A DNA stretch of 64,000 nucleotides from Kofleriaceae bacterium. GTDB taxonomy: Bacteria; Myxococcota_A; Polyangia; Haliangiales; Haliangiaceae. Positions 1 to 10,851 of the stretch are shown here, in pieces. The stretch covers positions 55,209-119,208 of the forward strand of contig JACKDR010000026.1 of NCBI GenBank assembly GCA_020633495.1. The letters run 5' to 3'. How positions within the stretch are numbered: the first letter of the stretch is position 1; every line of letters starts with the position of its first letter. A model generated the notes under the pieces. The model was not told the DNA's origin and ran no database searches. It saw only the letters and a program-made list of their open reading frames with translations. The translations under genes were made by a program, and so were the position numbers.

Positions 1-797
<797 letters not shown>

Positions 798-929
798 CCG
801 GGAACGGTCCTTTCGGGGCTCGTCGGGGTGCGGACGCGGGGTCGGTCGGCGTGATCGGTCGGGTCGGGTGGGGCGGGGCGGGGCGCCGCGCGTGGGCGAC
901 GCCCGCGCCGCGCCGCGCCGGGGCGCGGC

Positions 930-3236
930 TCAGTCCATGGCGTGGGGCTTGATCTTCGTGAAGTACTTCTTGATGTAGTACTTGTAGCTCGACGGCACCT
1001 TCTCGCTGCGCATGACCTCCTCGACGATCTCCTTGTAGTCGGCGTAGACCTTCTCGTAGCTCTTCGACGCGAAGCCCTTCTGGGCCGCGGAGAGGATGGT
1101 CTCGCGGCGCGACGGCCCCTTGCCGTGCACGCCCTGCAGGTCGTCGTCGTGGGTGTCGCCGCTCTTGGCGGTGGGGTCGCCCTCGAGGTTGTCGTCGTGG
1201 CCGGTGCCCCAGGTGTTGGACTCCTGCGGGTCGCCCTTGCCGTCGCCGCCGTTCTCCTGACCCTGGCCCTTGCCGTCCTTGCCGCCCTTGCCCTGGCCGG
1301 GCTTCCAGGCGCCGCGCGAGCCCTTCTGGCCGCGCGCGCGCTTGTCGAAGTCGGACTGCTTGCCGTTCTTGCCGAACGGGTTCTTGGGGCCCTTGGAGCC
1401 GCGGCGCTTGGCGCGCCGCATGGCCTCGCGCAGGTCGTCCATCTGCGAGGCCGCCTTCTTCTGGGTGGCCTGCTTGCGCTTGTCGTTGTCGATCCGCCCC
1501 GACTCCTCGGCGGCCTTCTTCATCTTCTCCGAGGCCTGGCGGTCGTTCTCCTGCTGCTCGTCCTTGTCGCCGCTCTTCTTCTGCAGGTCCTTGGCGGCGT
1601 CGTCCATGTCCTTGTGGAGGCGCTTGAGGGCGCGGCGCTGCTCGGACTGCTCCTTCTGCTCCTTGTCCTTCTTGAGCTGGTCGAGCTCGCGCTTCTTCTT
1701 CTCGAGGCGGCGCTCCATGTCCTGCTTCTTCTGCGGATCCTGCTCCTGCTCCTTGTCCTTCTCCAGCTTGCGCAGCTCGCGCTCGGCCTTGTCGATCTTG
1801 TCCTGCTGCTGCTGGTCGCGCTGCTGCTGCTTCTTGTCGAACTCCTTGGCGGCCTTCTCGAGCGCCTTGGCCAGCTCCTCCTTCTGCTTCTGGTCGAGCT
1901 CGCCGTTGGCCATCTTCTCGGCGAGCTTCTCGAGCTCCTCCTTGGCCTTCTCGAGATCGCCCTGCTGCAGCGCCTTGCCCAGCTCCTTGGTCTGCTGGTT
2001 CTTCTCGAGCTCCTTGCCGGTGTCGGAGATGTCCTTGTCGACCTCCTTCTGATCCGGCTCGGCGTTCTTCATCAGCTCGTCCTCGGCCTTCTTCATCTCC
2101 TCGAGGAGCTGCTCCTTGGTCAGCTCGCCGTTCTCGGCCATCTCGAGCAGCTTCTCGATCTTGGCGGCGTAGTCGTCGAGCTCCTTGACGTTGTCGCGCT
2201 TGGCGATCGCGCGGAGCTCCTCGATGAGGTCCTTGGTGTAGGACAGGTCGTCGGGATCCCAGCCGATGGCCTCGGGGTTGTTCTTCTTCTCCTGGACCGG
2301 GTCGATGACCTCGAACGGGACGGTGCCGACGCGGCGGCCGCGGTCGTAGACGGTCAGCGTGGCCTCGCCGAACGGCGCGTCCTCGGGGATGACGATCTCG
2401 ATGCCGCCGCCGGTCCACACCTCGACGGCGGTGTCGAGGCGGACCGGGACGTCGATGGGCGCGGCGAGCATGGTCGGGGCGGCGGCGGCGGTGAGGCCGC
2501 CGTCGAGGACGACGCGCTGGCCGGCGTGGCTGCAGGTCGAGGTCGCGGCGGTGGTGGGGCCGCACAGCCACTGGCCCTTGATGACGACGTGGGCGCCGCG
2601 CGGCGCGCGGTGCGGGTCGGCGACGTCGACGCGGGCGTCGCGAGTCGGCAGGCCGAGGCCGGCGGCGGCGAGGGCGAGGCCGACGAAGACCGCCGCGACC
2701 CGGGCGTCGCGGGGCTCGGTCCACGGCACGGCGCGGCGGACGTCGGCGCGGGGCGCGGCCCGGACGGCGTCGCGGATCGCGGCGCGCATCAGGGCGCGGG
2801 TCTCCTCGTGGGACAGCTGGGCGTCGGTGGCGTCGGCGGCGTCGGCGGACGCGGGGGCGTCGGCGGACGCCGGGGCGGCGGCGGGCAGGGCGCCGCCGGT
2901 GCGCAGCGACCGCTCGAACGCGACCGCGGTGGACAGGCGGTCGGACAGGTTCGACGCTTCGTCGATGCGGCGGGCGACGTCCTCGTCGTCGAGCCGGCGG
3001 GTCGCGGCGATGACGCCGCCGGCGATCACCAGGCCGAGGCAGCCGAACAGCAGCGCCACGCCCGTGCCGGGTGGGATGGTGTAGGTGCGGACCGCGAACA
3101 CCGTGGCGAGCGCGGCGGCGGACGCCAGCACCAGCGCGGTGGTCGCGCCCTCGAGGGCGGCCTGGACCCGGACGCGGCGGCGGGCACGGGCGACCAGGGC
3201 GCGGATGCTGGAAATGTCGGGAGTTGCGCTGCCCAT
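930..3236 (-). CDS. Large membrane-anchored coiled-coil protein (DUF4175-like)
   Basis: 768 residues. Two hydrophobic segments near the N-terminus (about residues 28-50 and 58-78) and a third around 175-195 anchor it in the membrane. The region of about residues 330-650 is extremely rich in Lys, Glu, Gln and Asp with heptad-like spacing, predicting a long charged coiled coil. A Gly/Lys-rich low-complexity stretch (about 640-700) and a short tail ending in KPHAMD follow. The layout resembles DUF4175-type proteins found beside moxR in myxobacteria; that match is from memory of the family and not tested. Role unknown, probably an envelope scaffold working with the MoxR ATPase. GTAGGAACCC lies directly before the ATG and could serve as ribosome binding site. 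Confidence 0.75.
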   Translation of the reverse strand: MGSATPDISSIRALVARARRRVRVQAALEGATTALVLASAAALATVFAVRTYTIPPGTGVALLFGCLGLVIAGGVIAATRRLDDEDVARRIDEASNLSDRLSTAVAFERSLRTGGALPAAAPASADAPASADAADATDAQLSHEETRALMRAAIRDAVRAAPRADVRRAVPWTEPRDARVAAVFVGLALAAAGLGLPTRDARVDVADPHRAPRGAHVVIKGQWLCGPTTAATSTCSHAGQRVVLDGGLTAAAAPTMLAAPIDVPVRLDTAVEVWTGGGIEIVIPEDAPFGEATLTVYDRGRRVGTVPFEVIDPVQEKKNNPEAIGWDPDDLSYTKDLIEELRAIAKRDNVKELDDYAAKIEKLLEMAENGELTKEQLLEEMKKAEDELMKNAEPDQKEVDKDISDTGKELEKNQQTKELGKALQQGDLEKAKEELEKLAEKMANGELDQKQKEELAKALEKAAKEFDKKQQQRDQQQQDKIDKAERELRKLEKDKEQEQDPQKKQDMERRLEKKKRELDQLKKDKEQKEQSEQRRALKRLHKDMDDAAKDLQKKSGDKDEQQENDRQASEKMKKAAEESGRIDNDKRKQATQKKAASQMDDLREAMRRAKRRGSKGPKNPFGKNGKQSDFDKRARGQKGSRGAWKPGQGKGGKDGKGQGQENGGDGKGDPQESNTWGTGHDDNLEGDPTAKSGDTHDDDLQGVHGKGPSRRETILSAAQKGFASKSYEKVYADYKEIVEEVMRSEKVPSSYKYYIKKYFTKIKPHAMD

Positions 3237-3332
3237 GGGTTCCTACCTGTGAGAGACGACGCCCCCGGCGAGGGTCAGCATCGGAACGCCGCCTCCGTCG
3301 GTGCCCGGCCGCATGCAGAAGGTAACGCCGAG

Positions 3333-3338
3333 CATAGC
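3333..3338 (-). promoter_or_regulatory. Possible -10 element for the coiled-coil protein/moxR operon
   Basis: On the minus strand TATGCT lies about 95 bases upstream of the ATG at 3236, inside a locally AT-richer patch (about 3330-3356) in otherwise very GC-rich DNA. No convincing -35 element is visible at 16-18 bases. Weak prediction. Confidence 0.25.
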
Positions 3339-3488
3339 ATTTCCATTCGACGCGCCAGGTTGCGCCCGGATCTCGCAAGCTGACATCGCGCGATCGATCA
3401 CAGGCCTTGGACACCTCCCCGTGCCCTCCGTTGCCCCCGATTGCCCGGATGGCCCGGATCCGACCGCGGCCGGCTCGCCTCGCCCCTC

Positions 3489-3838
3489 GTCCGGGTGTCA
3501 CCCACCCGTACGGCGCGTCCGGATACCGGCCACCCGGCGGCCCCCGGTCCGGGTGTCACCCACCCGTCCGGAGCGTCCGGATCTCGGCCACCGGCGGCCC
3601 CCGGTCCGGGTGTCACCCACCCGTCCGGAGCGTCCGGATCTCGGCCACCGGCGGGCCCCGATCCGGGTGACACCCACCCGTCCGGCGCGTCCGGATCTCG
3701 GCCACCGGCGGGCCCCGATCCGGGTGTCACCCGATCCGGGTGTCACCCGATCCGGGTGTCACCCACCCGTCCGGCGCGTCCGGATCTCGGCCACCGGCGG
3801 CCCCGATCCGGAGCGTCCGGATCTCGGTCGCCCGGGCG
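3489..3838. repeat. Tandem array of a 56-58 bp REP-like element
   Basis: Five direct units start at 3489, 3547, 3604, 3661 and 3750 (lengths 58, 57, 57, 57, 56). Two extra 16-bp partial units sit at 3718 and 3734, and a degraded unit starts at 3806. Each full unit contains a GGGTGTCACCC palindrome, then ACCCACCCGTCCGG, a GGAG or GGCG step, GTCCGGATCTCGG and a CCACCGGCGG tail. A 32-base stretch of unit 2 (3556-3587) matches 9717-9748, just upstream of the RAYT transposase gene, with a single mismatch. The array fills most of the 618-base gap between two co-oriented minus-strand genes. The rest of that gap (3237-3488) shows no gene. Confidence 0.9.
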
Positions 3839-3854
3839 TCGTCGCGCGCCGCGC

Positions 3855-6236
<2,382 letters not shown>

Positions 6237-6292
6237 CGGCCGGTCACCGTAGTGCAGGCGCGGCGGCCGGTAAAGGGCCCCGAGGGCGGAGC

Positions 6293-6322
6293 GTGACGCG
6301 GGCCCGGGCGCGCTGCTAGTGT
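6293..6322 (+). promoter_or_regulatory. Sigma-70-type promoter for the aminotransferase gene
   Basis: GTGACG (6293-6298) and TAGTGT (6317-6322) are separated by 18 bases. The -10 hexamer ends 9 bases before the ATG at 6332, so the transcript would begin almost at the start codon. Confidence 0.45.
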
Positions 6323-6331
6323 CGCCGTTCG

Positions 6332-7507
6332 ATGTCGCGCCATCCCCGTCTGTCGGCCGCCGCGGAGGCGTTGCCGGCGTCCCTGTTCGCCCGCCTGTAC
6401 GAGCGCCTCGCCCGCTTCCAGGGCGACGTCATCCCGCTGCAGATCGGCGACACGTACCTGCCACCGGCGGTGCGGCTGCCCGATCTCGACCTCGGGATCG
6501 ACCGCGAGCTGTACCCGTACGCGCCGCCGCAGGGCTGGGCGCCGCTGGTCGACCGGCTCGTCGACAAGGTGCGGACGCGCAACCAGATCCCGGTGACCCA
6601 CGACGGCGTCCAGGTCACCTGCGGCGCGACCCACGCGCTGGCGTGCGCGGTCGGCGCGCTCCTCGATCCCGGCGAGGAGATCATCCTGCTGACGCCGCAC
6701 TGGCCGCTGATCCGCGGCATCGCGCAGAGCCGCAGCGTCGTGCCCGTCGAGGTGCCGTTCACGCTGCCGCTGCTCGGCGGCGACGACGCCGCCGAGGTCC
6801 TGCGCCACGTCATCCGGCCGCAGACCGCCGCGATCTACCTGTGCACGCCCAACAACCCCGACGGGCTGGTGCTCGACGACCACACGCTGGGCGTCATCGC
6901 CGAGGTCGCGCAGCGCCACGATCTCTGGGTGCTCGCCGACGAGGCCTACGAGGACTACGTCTACCAGGGGCAGCACCGCAGCATCGCGTCGCTGCCCGGC
7001 ATGGCCGAGCGCACCGTCACCGTGTACTCGTTCTCCAAGAGCTACGCGCAGGCCGGGCTGCGGGTCGGTTACGCGGTCGGGCCGTCGCAGGCGATGGCGG
7101 CGGTGCGCAAGATGGCCAACCACAGCGTCTACAACGTGCCGCAGGCGATGCAGAAGGCGGCGCTGGGCTCGCTCGAGCGGGGCGCGCCGTTCCTCGCCGA
7201 CGCGCGGGTGCGCTACCAGGCGGCGCGCGATCGCGCGCACGCGACGGTGGCGGCGCCGGCGCTGCTGCCGCAGGGCTCGACCTACCTGTTCCTCGATCTG
7301 TCGGCGTGGTGCCCGGAGCCCGACTGCGCGATGGGCGTGCTCGAGAACATCGCCGAGGCCGGCGTGCTGCTGGCGCCCGGCGCGCCGTTCGGCGAGGTCT
7401 ACGGCAAGTGGGCCCGGCTATGCTTCACGGCGGTCGATCAGGCGCGGCTCGACGAGGGCATCGGGCGCATCAACCGGGTGCTCGACGGGCTGCCGAGGAC
7501 CGAGTGA
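6332..7507 (+). CDS. Class I/II PLP-dependent aminotransferase
   Basis: 391 residues, the usual size for fold-type I aminotransferases. The PLP lysine is in SFSKSYAQAGLRVGYAVG (about residues 230-247). Upstream are the cofactor-contact motifs NNPDG (about 173-177) and LADEAYEDYVYQG (about 197-209, aspartate binding the pyridine nitrogen). The C-terminal substrate-domain Arg is likely in GKWARLCFT. It resembles aspartate/methionine-type aminotransferases, but the amino acid substrate is not determinable. The stop overlaps the GTG of the next gene (GTGA), implying translational coupling with the broken glycerate kinase gene. Confidence 0.88.
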   Translation: MSRHPRLSAAAEALPASLFARLYERLARFQGDVIPLQIGDTYLPPAVRLPDLDLGIDRELYPYAPPQGWAPLVDRLVDKVRTRNQIPVTHDGVQVTCGATHALACAVGALLDPGEEIILLTPHWPLIRGIAQSRSVVPVEVPFTLPLLGGDDAAEVLRHVIRPQTAAIYLCTPNNPDGLVLDDHTLGVIAEVAQRHDLWVLADEAYEDYVYQGQHRSIASLPGMAERTVTVYSFSKSYAQAGLRVGYAVGPSQAMAAVRKMANHSVYNVPQAMQKAALGSLERGAPFLADARVRYQAARDRAHATVAAPALLPQGSTYLFLDLSAWCPEPDCAMGVLENIAEAGVLLAPGAPFGEVYGKWARLCFTAVDQARLDEGIGRINRVLDGLPRTE

Positions 7508-8820
7508 GCGGCGGCGGGGGCGGCGGCGGCGGACCCGGTCGCCTCGCCACCGACACGGCGGCGACGGCGACGGCGACGGCGGCGGGGCCGACAGGGGCCC
7601 GCGACCGCGACGCGATCCGGGGGCGGCTGCGGCAGATCTTCGCCGACGCGATCGCGGCGGTGGATCCGGGGCGGCGACGGCGCGCGCCCTGGCGCGGCCG
7701 GAGGTGCGGGCGGCCCTGGCGGCCCGGCCGGTCGCGCTGGTCGCGGTCGGCAAGGCGGCCCGCGCCATGGCCGCCGGCGCGGTCGCGGCGCTGGGACCTC
7801 CGCCGGGTGGGGGCGTGGTCGTGGTGCCGCGCGGGCGCTGGCGGCGCTGGCGCTGCCGCACGGGCTCGATGTCGTGGAGGCGGCGCATCCGGTGCCGGAC
7901 GCGACCAGCGAGCGGGCCGGTCGGGCGCTGCTGGCGTTCGCCGCCAGGGTCGCGCCCGACGGCGTCCTGCTGGCGCTGGTGTCGGGCGGCGCCTCGGCGC
8001 TGGCCGCGGTCCCGGCGACCGGGACGCTGGCCGAGAAGGCGGCGCGGCTGGCGGCGCTCGCCGCGACCGGCGTGCCCATCGCCGTGCTCAACCGCGCGAG
8101 GATCGAGGCGTCGGCGATCAAGGGCGGGCGGCTGGCGGCGGCGTGCGCTGCGCCGGTGGTGACCGTGGTGGCCAGCGACGTCGTCGGGGACGATCCCGCG
8201 GTGGTCGGCTCAGGGCCGACCGTCGGCGCCGCCGCGGCGGGCGCGCCGACGATGTCTGCGTGGTGGCGTCGGGCGTGGGTGCCCTGGCGCGCGGCGGCCG
8301 AGGTCGCCAGGGCGGCTGGAGGTCGCCGCGGCGGGGTGGCCTGGCGCGACTGGCGCGACGGGCGACGGTCGTCGACGCGGCCCTGGTCGGCGACGTCGAC
8401 GACGCGGCGGCGGCGGTGGCGGCGCGTTTGGCGCAGGCGCTGGACGCGGCGGGGGCCGCGGCCCAGACGCTGGTGTGGAGCGGCGAGACCACGGTGCGGT
8501 TGCCGGCGCGGCCGGGGCGGGGCGGCCGGGCCCGGCAGCTGGCGCTGTCGGTGGCGCGGCGGCTGGCGGGGCGGAGCGGCTGGACCCTGCTGGTCGCGGG
8601 CTCCGACGGCGTCGACGGCAGCGACGACGCCGCGGGCGCGATCGTCGATGGCGCGACCTGGGCCGAGCTCGCGGTCGCCGGTGTCGACGGCGACGCCGCG
8701 CTGGCGGCGTGCGACGCCGGGACCGCGCTGGCGGCGGTGGGCGCGGCGGTGGTCACCGGGCCGACCGGCGTCAACCACGCCGATCTGCTGGTCGCGCACG
8801 TCGCGCCACGGACGTGCTAG
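7504..8820 (+). pseudogene. Glycerate 2-kinase (DUF4147/MOFRL family), several frameshifts
   Basis: Similarity to this family can be followed only by changing frame several times. From GTG 7504 the first frame gives LRQIFADAIAAVDPG. A shift near 7670-7683 leads to ARPVALVAVGKAARAMAAG, and a shift near 7830-7845 to GLDVVEAAHPVPDATSERAG and LVSGGASALAAVP. Further shifts near 8240-8390 lead to the C-terminal MOFRL domain with SGETTVRLP, LLVAGSDGVDGSDDAAG and TGPTGVNHADLLV. Intact members phosphorylate glycerate to 2-phosphoglycerate. The residues expected for activity are all present in one frame or another, and the coding-like GC pattern persists, so either recent decay or indel errors in G/C runs could explain this. 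The GTG overlaps the aminotransferase stop. Confidence 0.75.
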
Positions 8821-8828
8821 GAACGCGC

Positions 8829-9686
8829 GTGGCCTGGACGCCGCTCAAGGTGCTCGACTGGACCGCGCGGCGCTTCGCCGAGGCCGGCATCGAGGCGGCG
8901 CGCCTCGAGGCCCAGGTGCTGCTCGCGCACGCGCTCGGGTGCACGCGGGTCCAGCTGTACACCGGCTTCGACCGGCCGCTCGAGGAGAGCGAGCTCGCCG
9001 GCTATCGCGGCCTGATCAAGCGGCGCCTCGCCGGCGAGTCGGTGGCGTACCTCGTCGGCGAGCAGGAGTTCTGGTCGCTGTCGTTCGTGGTCGACGGCTC
9101 GGTGCTGGTGCCGCGCCGCGACACCGAGACCGTCATCGAGGTCGTCCGCGACGAGCTCGGCGACCGCGCCGCGTCGTGGCGCGTCGTCGACGCCTGCACC
9201 GGCTCCGGCTGCATCGCCGTGACCCTGGCGCGCGAGCTGCCGGCCGCGCAGGTGTGGGCCACCGAGCTGTCACCCGAGGCCGCCGCGATCGCGGTGCGCA
9301 ACGCCGAGCGCAACGGCGTCGCCGCGCGCGTCGACGTCCGCGTCGGCGACCTGCTCGAGCCCGTCGCCGCCGAGCTCCCCGTCGACGTCCTGGTCGCCAA
9401 CCCCCCGTACATCGCCACCGACGTCATCGCCGGCCTGCCGCTCGACGTCCGCCGCGAGCCCCACCTCGCCCTCGACGGCGGCGCCGACGGCCTCGACCTG
9501 CTGCGCCGCCTCGCCGCCGCCGCCCCCGCCGCGCTCCGCCCCGGCGGCCTCGTCGCCTTCGAGCACGGCTTCGACCAGGGCCCCGCCGTCCGCGCCCTCC
9601 TCGACGCCACCGGCGCCCTGACCCCCGCCGTCACCCGCCCCGACCTCGGCGGCCGCCCGCGCGTCACCCACGCCCGACGCCGGTAG
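8829..9686 (+). CDS. prmC: Peptide chain release factor N5-glutamine methyltransferase
   Basis: 285 residues. PrmC (HemK) methylates the Gln of the GGQ motif in release factors RF1/RF2 using S-adenosylmethionine. The N-terminal helical domain (about 1-85) begins WTPLKVLDWTARRFAEAGI. The SAM-binding motif DACTGSGCIAVTLA is at about 122-135, and the catalytic NPPYI (NPPY family signature) at about 194-198. The GTG at 8829 is chosen because AGGAA lies 5 bases upstream; an in-frame GTG at 8814 overlaps the previous stop and is the alternative. Length and motif order are normal, in contrast to the broken gene before it. Confidence 0.93.
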   Translation: MAWTPLKVLDWTARRFAEAGIEAARLEAQVLLAHALGCTRVQLYTGFDRPLEESELAGYRGLIKRRLAGESVAYLVGEQEFWSLSFVVDGSVLVPRRDTETVIEVVRDELGDRAASWRVVDACTGSGCIAVTLARELPAAQVWATELSPEAAAIAVRNAERNGVAARVDVRVGDLLEPVAAELPVDVLVANPPYIATDVIAGLPLDVRREPHLALDGGADGLDLLRRLAAAAPAALRPGGLVAFEHGFDQGPAVRALLDATGALTPAVTRPDLGGRPRVTHARRR

Positions 9687-9716
9687 CGCGGCGCGCGGCC
9701 GCCGTCCCGGGGACCC

Positions 9717-9749
9717 TCACCCACCCGTCCGGAGTGTCCGGATCTCGGA
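9717..9749 (+). repeat. REP-like element upstream of the RAYT gene (direct copy)
   Basis: Contains CCCACCCGTCC, then GGAG, one base, and a small stem-loop GTCCG-GATCT-CGGAC (9736-9750). The first 32 bases match unit 2 of the 3.5-kb array with one mismatch. An inverted copy lies at 10789-10820 just after the RAYT stop. Confidence 0.8.
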
Positions 9750-9772
9750 CGCTGTCCGGGATCCGGACAGCG
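9750..9772. repeat. Perfect inverted repeat upstream of the RAYT gene
   Basis: Arms CGCTGTCCGG and CCGGACAGCG (10 bp each, fully complementary) flank a 3-base loop GAT. It directly abuts the REP-like element and lies 35 bases before the RAYT start codon. It could be part of a two-hairpin REP unit or an operator for the gene. Confidence 0.8.
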
Positions 9773-9806
9773 GGAAGCTGGAACGCGACGTGCTCGTACG
9801 TCGGCC

Positions 9807-10781
9807 ATGACCTATCCCCTTCGCTGGTTCCTGCCCGGGGTCCTGTACGAGATCACGACCCGCACGATCCAGGAGCGCTTCCTCCTGCGCCCCGGCCACC
9901 GCTCGCGGGAGCTGATCGTGGGCGTCATCGGCCGGGCTCAGGAGCTCTATCCGGCCGTGCAGCTCCACGCCTTCAGCTACATGTCGAACCACGCGCACCT
10001 GCTGCTGTCGTCGTCGGACGGCGAGCAGCTGGCGCTGTTCCTGGGCTTCGTCAACGGCCAGGTGGCGCGCGTCATGGGGCGCCTCCACGACTGGCGCGGC
10101 CCGTTCTGGGGCCGGCGCTTCCGGCCCATCCCGGCGCTCGACGCGCCCTCGATGATCGCTCGCCTGCGCTACGTGATGGCGCAGGGCGTGAAGGAGGGCC
10201 TCGTCGCGTCGCCGCGCGACTGGCCCGGCGCGTCCTCGACGCCCGGGCTGCTCGCCGACATGGCGGTGGTCGGGACCTGGATCGACCGCGACGCGGAGAC
10301 CCGGGCGCGCCGCCGCGGCGGACCCGTCGAGCCGCGCGCGTTCGAGAAGGTCTACATCGTGGTGCTCACGCCGATCCCGCCGTGGGCCGGCCTGCATCGC
10401 GCCGAGCTGGTGGCGCGGCACCGCGCCCTCCTCGAGGACATCGAGCGGGCGGCGCGCGGCGCGCCGATCCTCGGCGCCGAGGCGGTCCTGTCCGCGCATC
10501 CGCACGCGCGCCCGGAGGCGCCGGCCCGCAGCCGCGCGCCGCTGTGCCACGCCTCGACCACGTTCCTGCGGCGCGCGTTCCGGCGGCTCTACGCCGACAT
10601 GGTCGCGACCTACCGGGCGGCGGCCGCCGCCCTGCGGGCGGGCGCCCCGCGCGAGGCGTGCGGGTTCCCCGAGGGCTCGTTCCCGCCGCGGCTGCCCTAC
10701 GTGGGGCCGGTCGACCCCGGCGCGCTGCCGTGGGCGTTCGCAGTCCCCACCACGGCTGACCCCACCGGAGCGGTGGCGTGA
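9807..10781 (+). CDS. REP-associated tyrosine transposase (RAYT, Y1/IS200-like)
   Basis: 324 residues. Y1 transposases of the HUH class nick single-stranded DNA through a tyrosine; RAYTs are single-copy, vertically kept relatives that spread or process REP palindromes. The HUH metal motif is in YMSNHAHLLLSS (His-Ala-His, about residues 69-80). The predicted catalytic Tyr is in LRYVMAQGVKEGL (about 125-137), matching the usual RAYT Y-x3-N/Q helix, followed by the family's DWPGASS. A C-terminal extension of about 150 residues (with PIPPWAG, FPEGSFPPRLPYVGP) is longer than in enterobacterial RAYTs. The gene is flanked by inverted REP-like elements (9717-9749 and 10789-10820) and has no insertion-sequence ends or target duplications that I can see. 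This fits a domesticated enzyme rather than an active IS. Confidence 0.88.
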   Translation: MTYPLRWFLPGVLYEITTRTIQERFLLRPGHRSRELIVGVIGRAQELYPAVQLHAFSYMSNHAHLLLSSSDGEQLALFLGFVNGQVARVMGRLHDWRGPFWGRRFRPIPALDAPSMIARLRYVMAQGVKEGLVASPRDWPGASSTPGLLADMAVVGTWIDRDAETRARRRGGPVEPRAFEKVYIVVLTPIPPWAGLHRAELVARHRALLEDIERAARGAPILGAEAVLSAHPHARPEAPARSRAPLCHASTTFLRRAFRRLYADMVATYRAAAAALRAGAPREACGFPEGSFPPRLPYVGPVDPGALPWAFAVPTTADPTGAVA

Positions 10782-10788
10782 CCACCCC

Positions 10789-10820
10789 GTCCGGCTCCCG
10801 GACACTCCCGACGGGTGGGG
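10789..10820 (-). repeat. REP-like element downstream of the RAYT gene (inverted copy)
   Basis: Read on the minus strand it gives CCCACCCGTCGGGAGTGTCC followed by GGGAGCCGGAC. It aligns with the upstream copy at 26 of 32 positions. The GGAG tetranucleotide and the GTCCG/CGGAC stem are kept while the 5-base loop changes from GATCT to GGAGC. It begins 7 bases after the RAYT stop codon. Confidence 0.75.
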
Positions 10821-10851
10821 GAGGGGTGGAGGGGGAGGGGGCGCGGGCGCC

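Noticed and set aside
942..3383. Long open frame on the plus strand across the coiled-coil gene
   Set aside because: It is antisense to a gene with clear coding bias; at 73% GC, opposite-strand frames stay open by chance, and its protein is Leu/Val-rich low-complexity sequence.
3489..3838. CRISPR array
   Set aside because: The repeats are directly adjacent with no unique spacers between them, and no cas genes are nearby.
9807..10781. Complete IS200/IS605 insertion sequence
   Set aside because: No TnpB or subterminal IS-type ends; flanking inverted REP-like elements fit a resident RAYT better.
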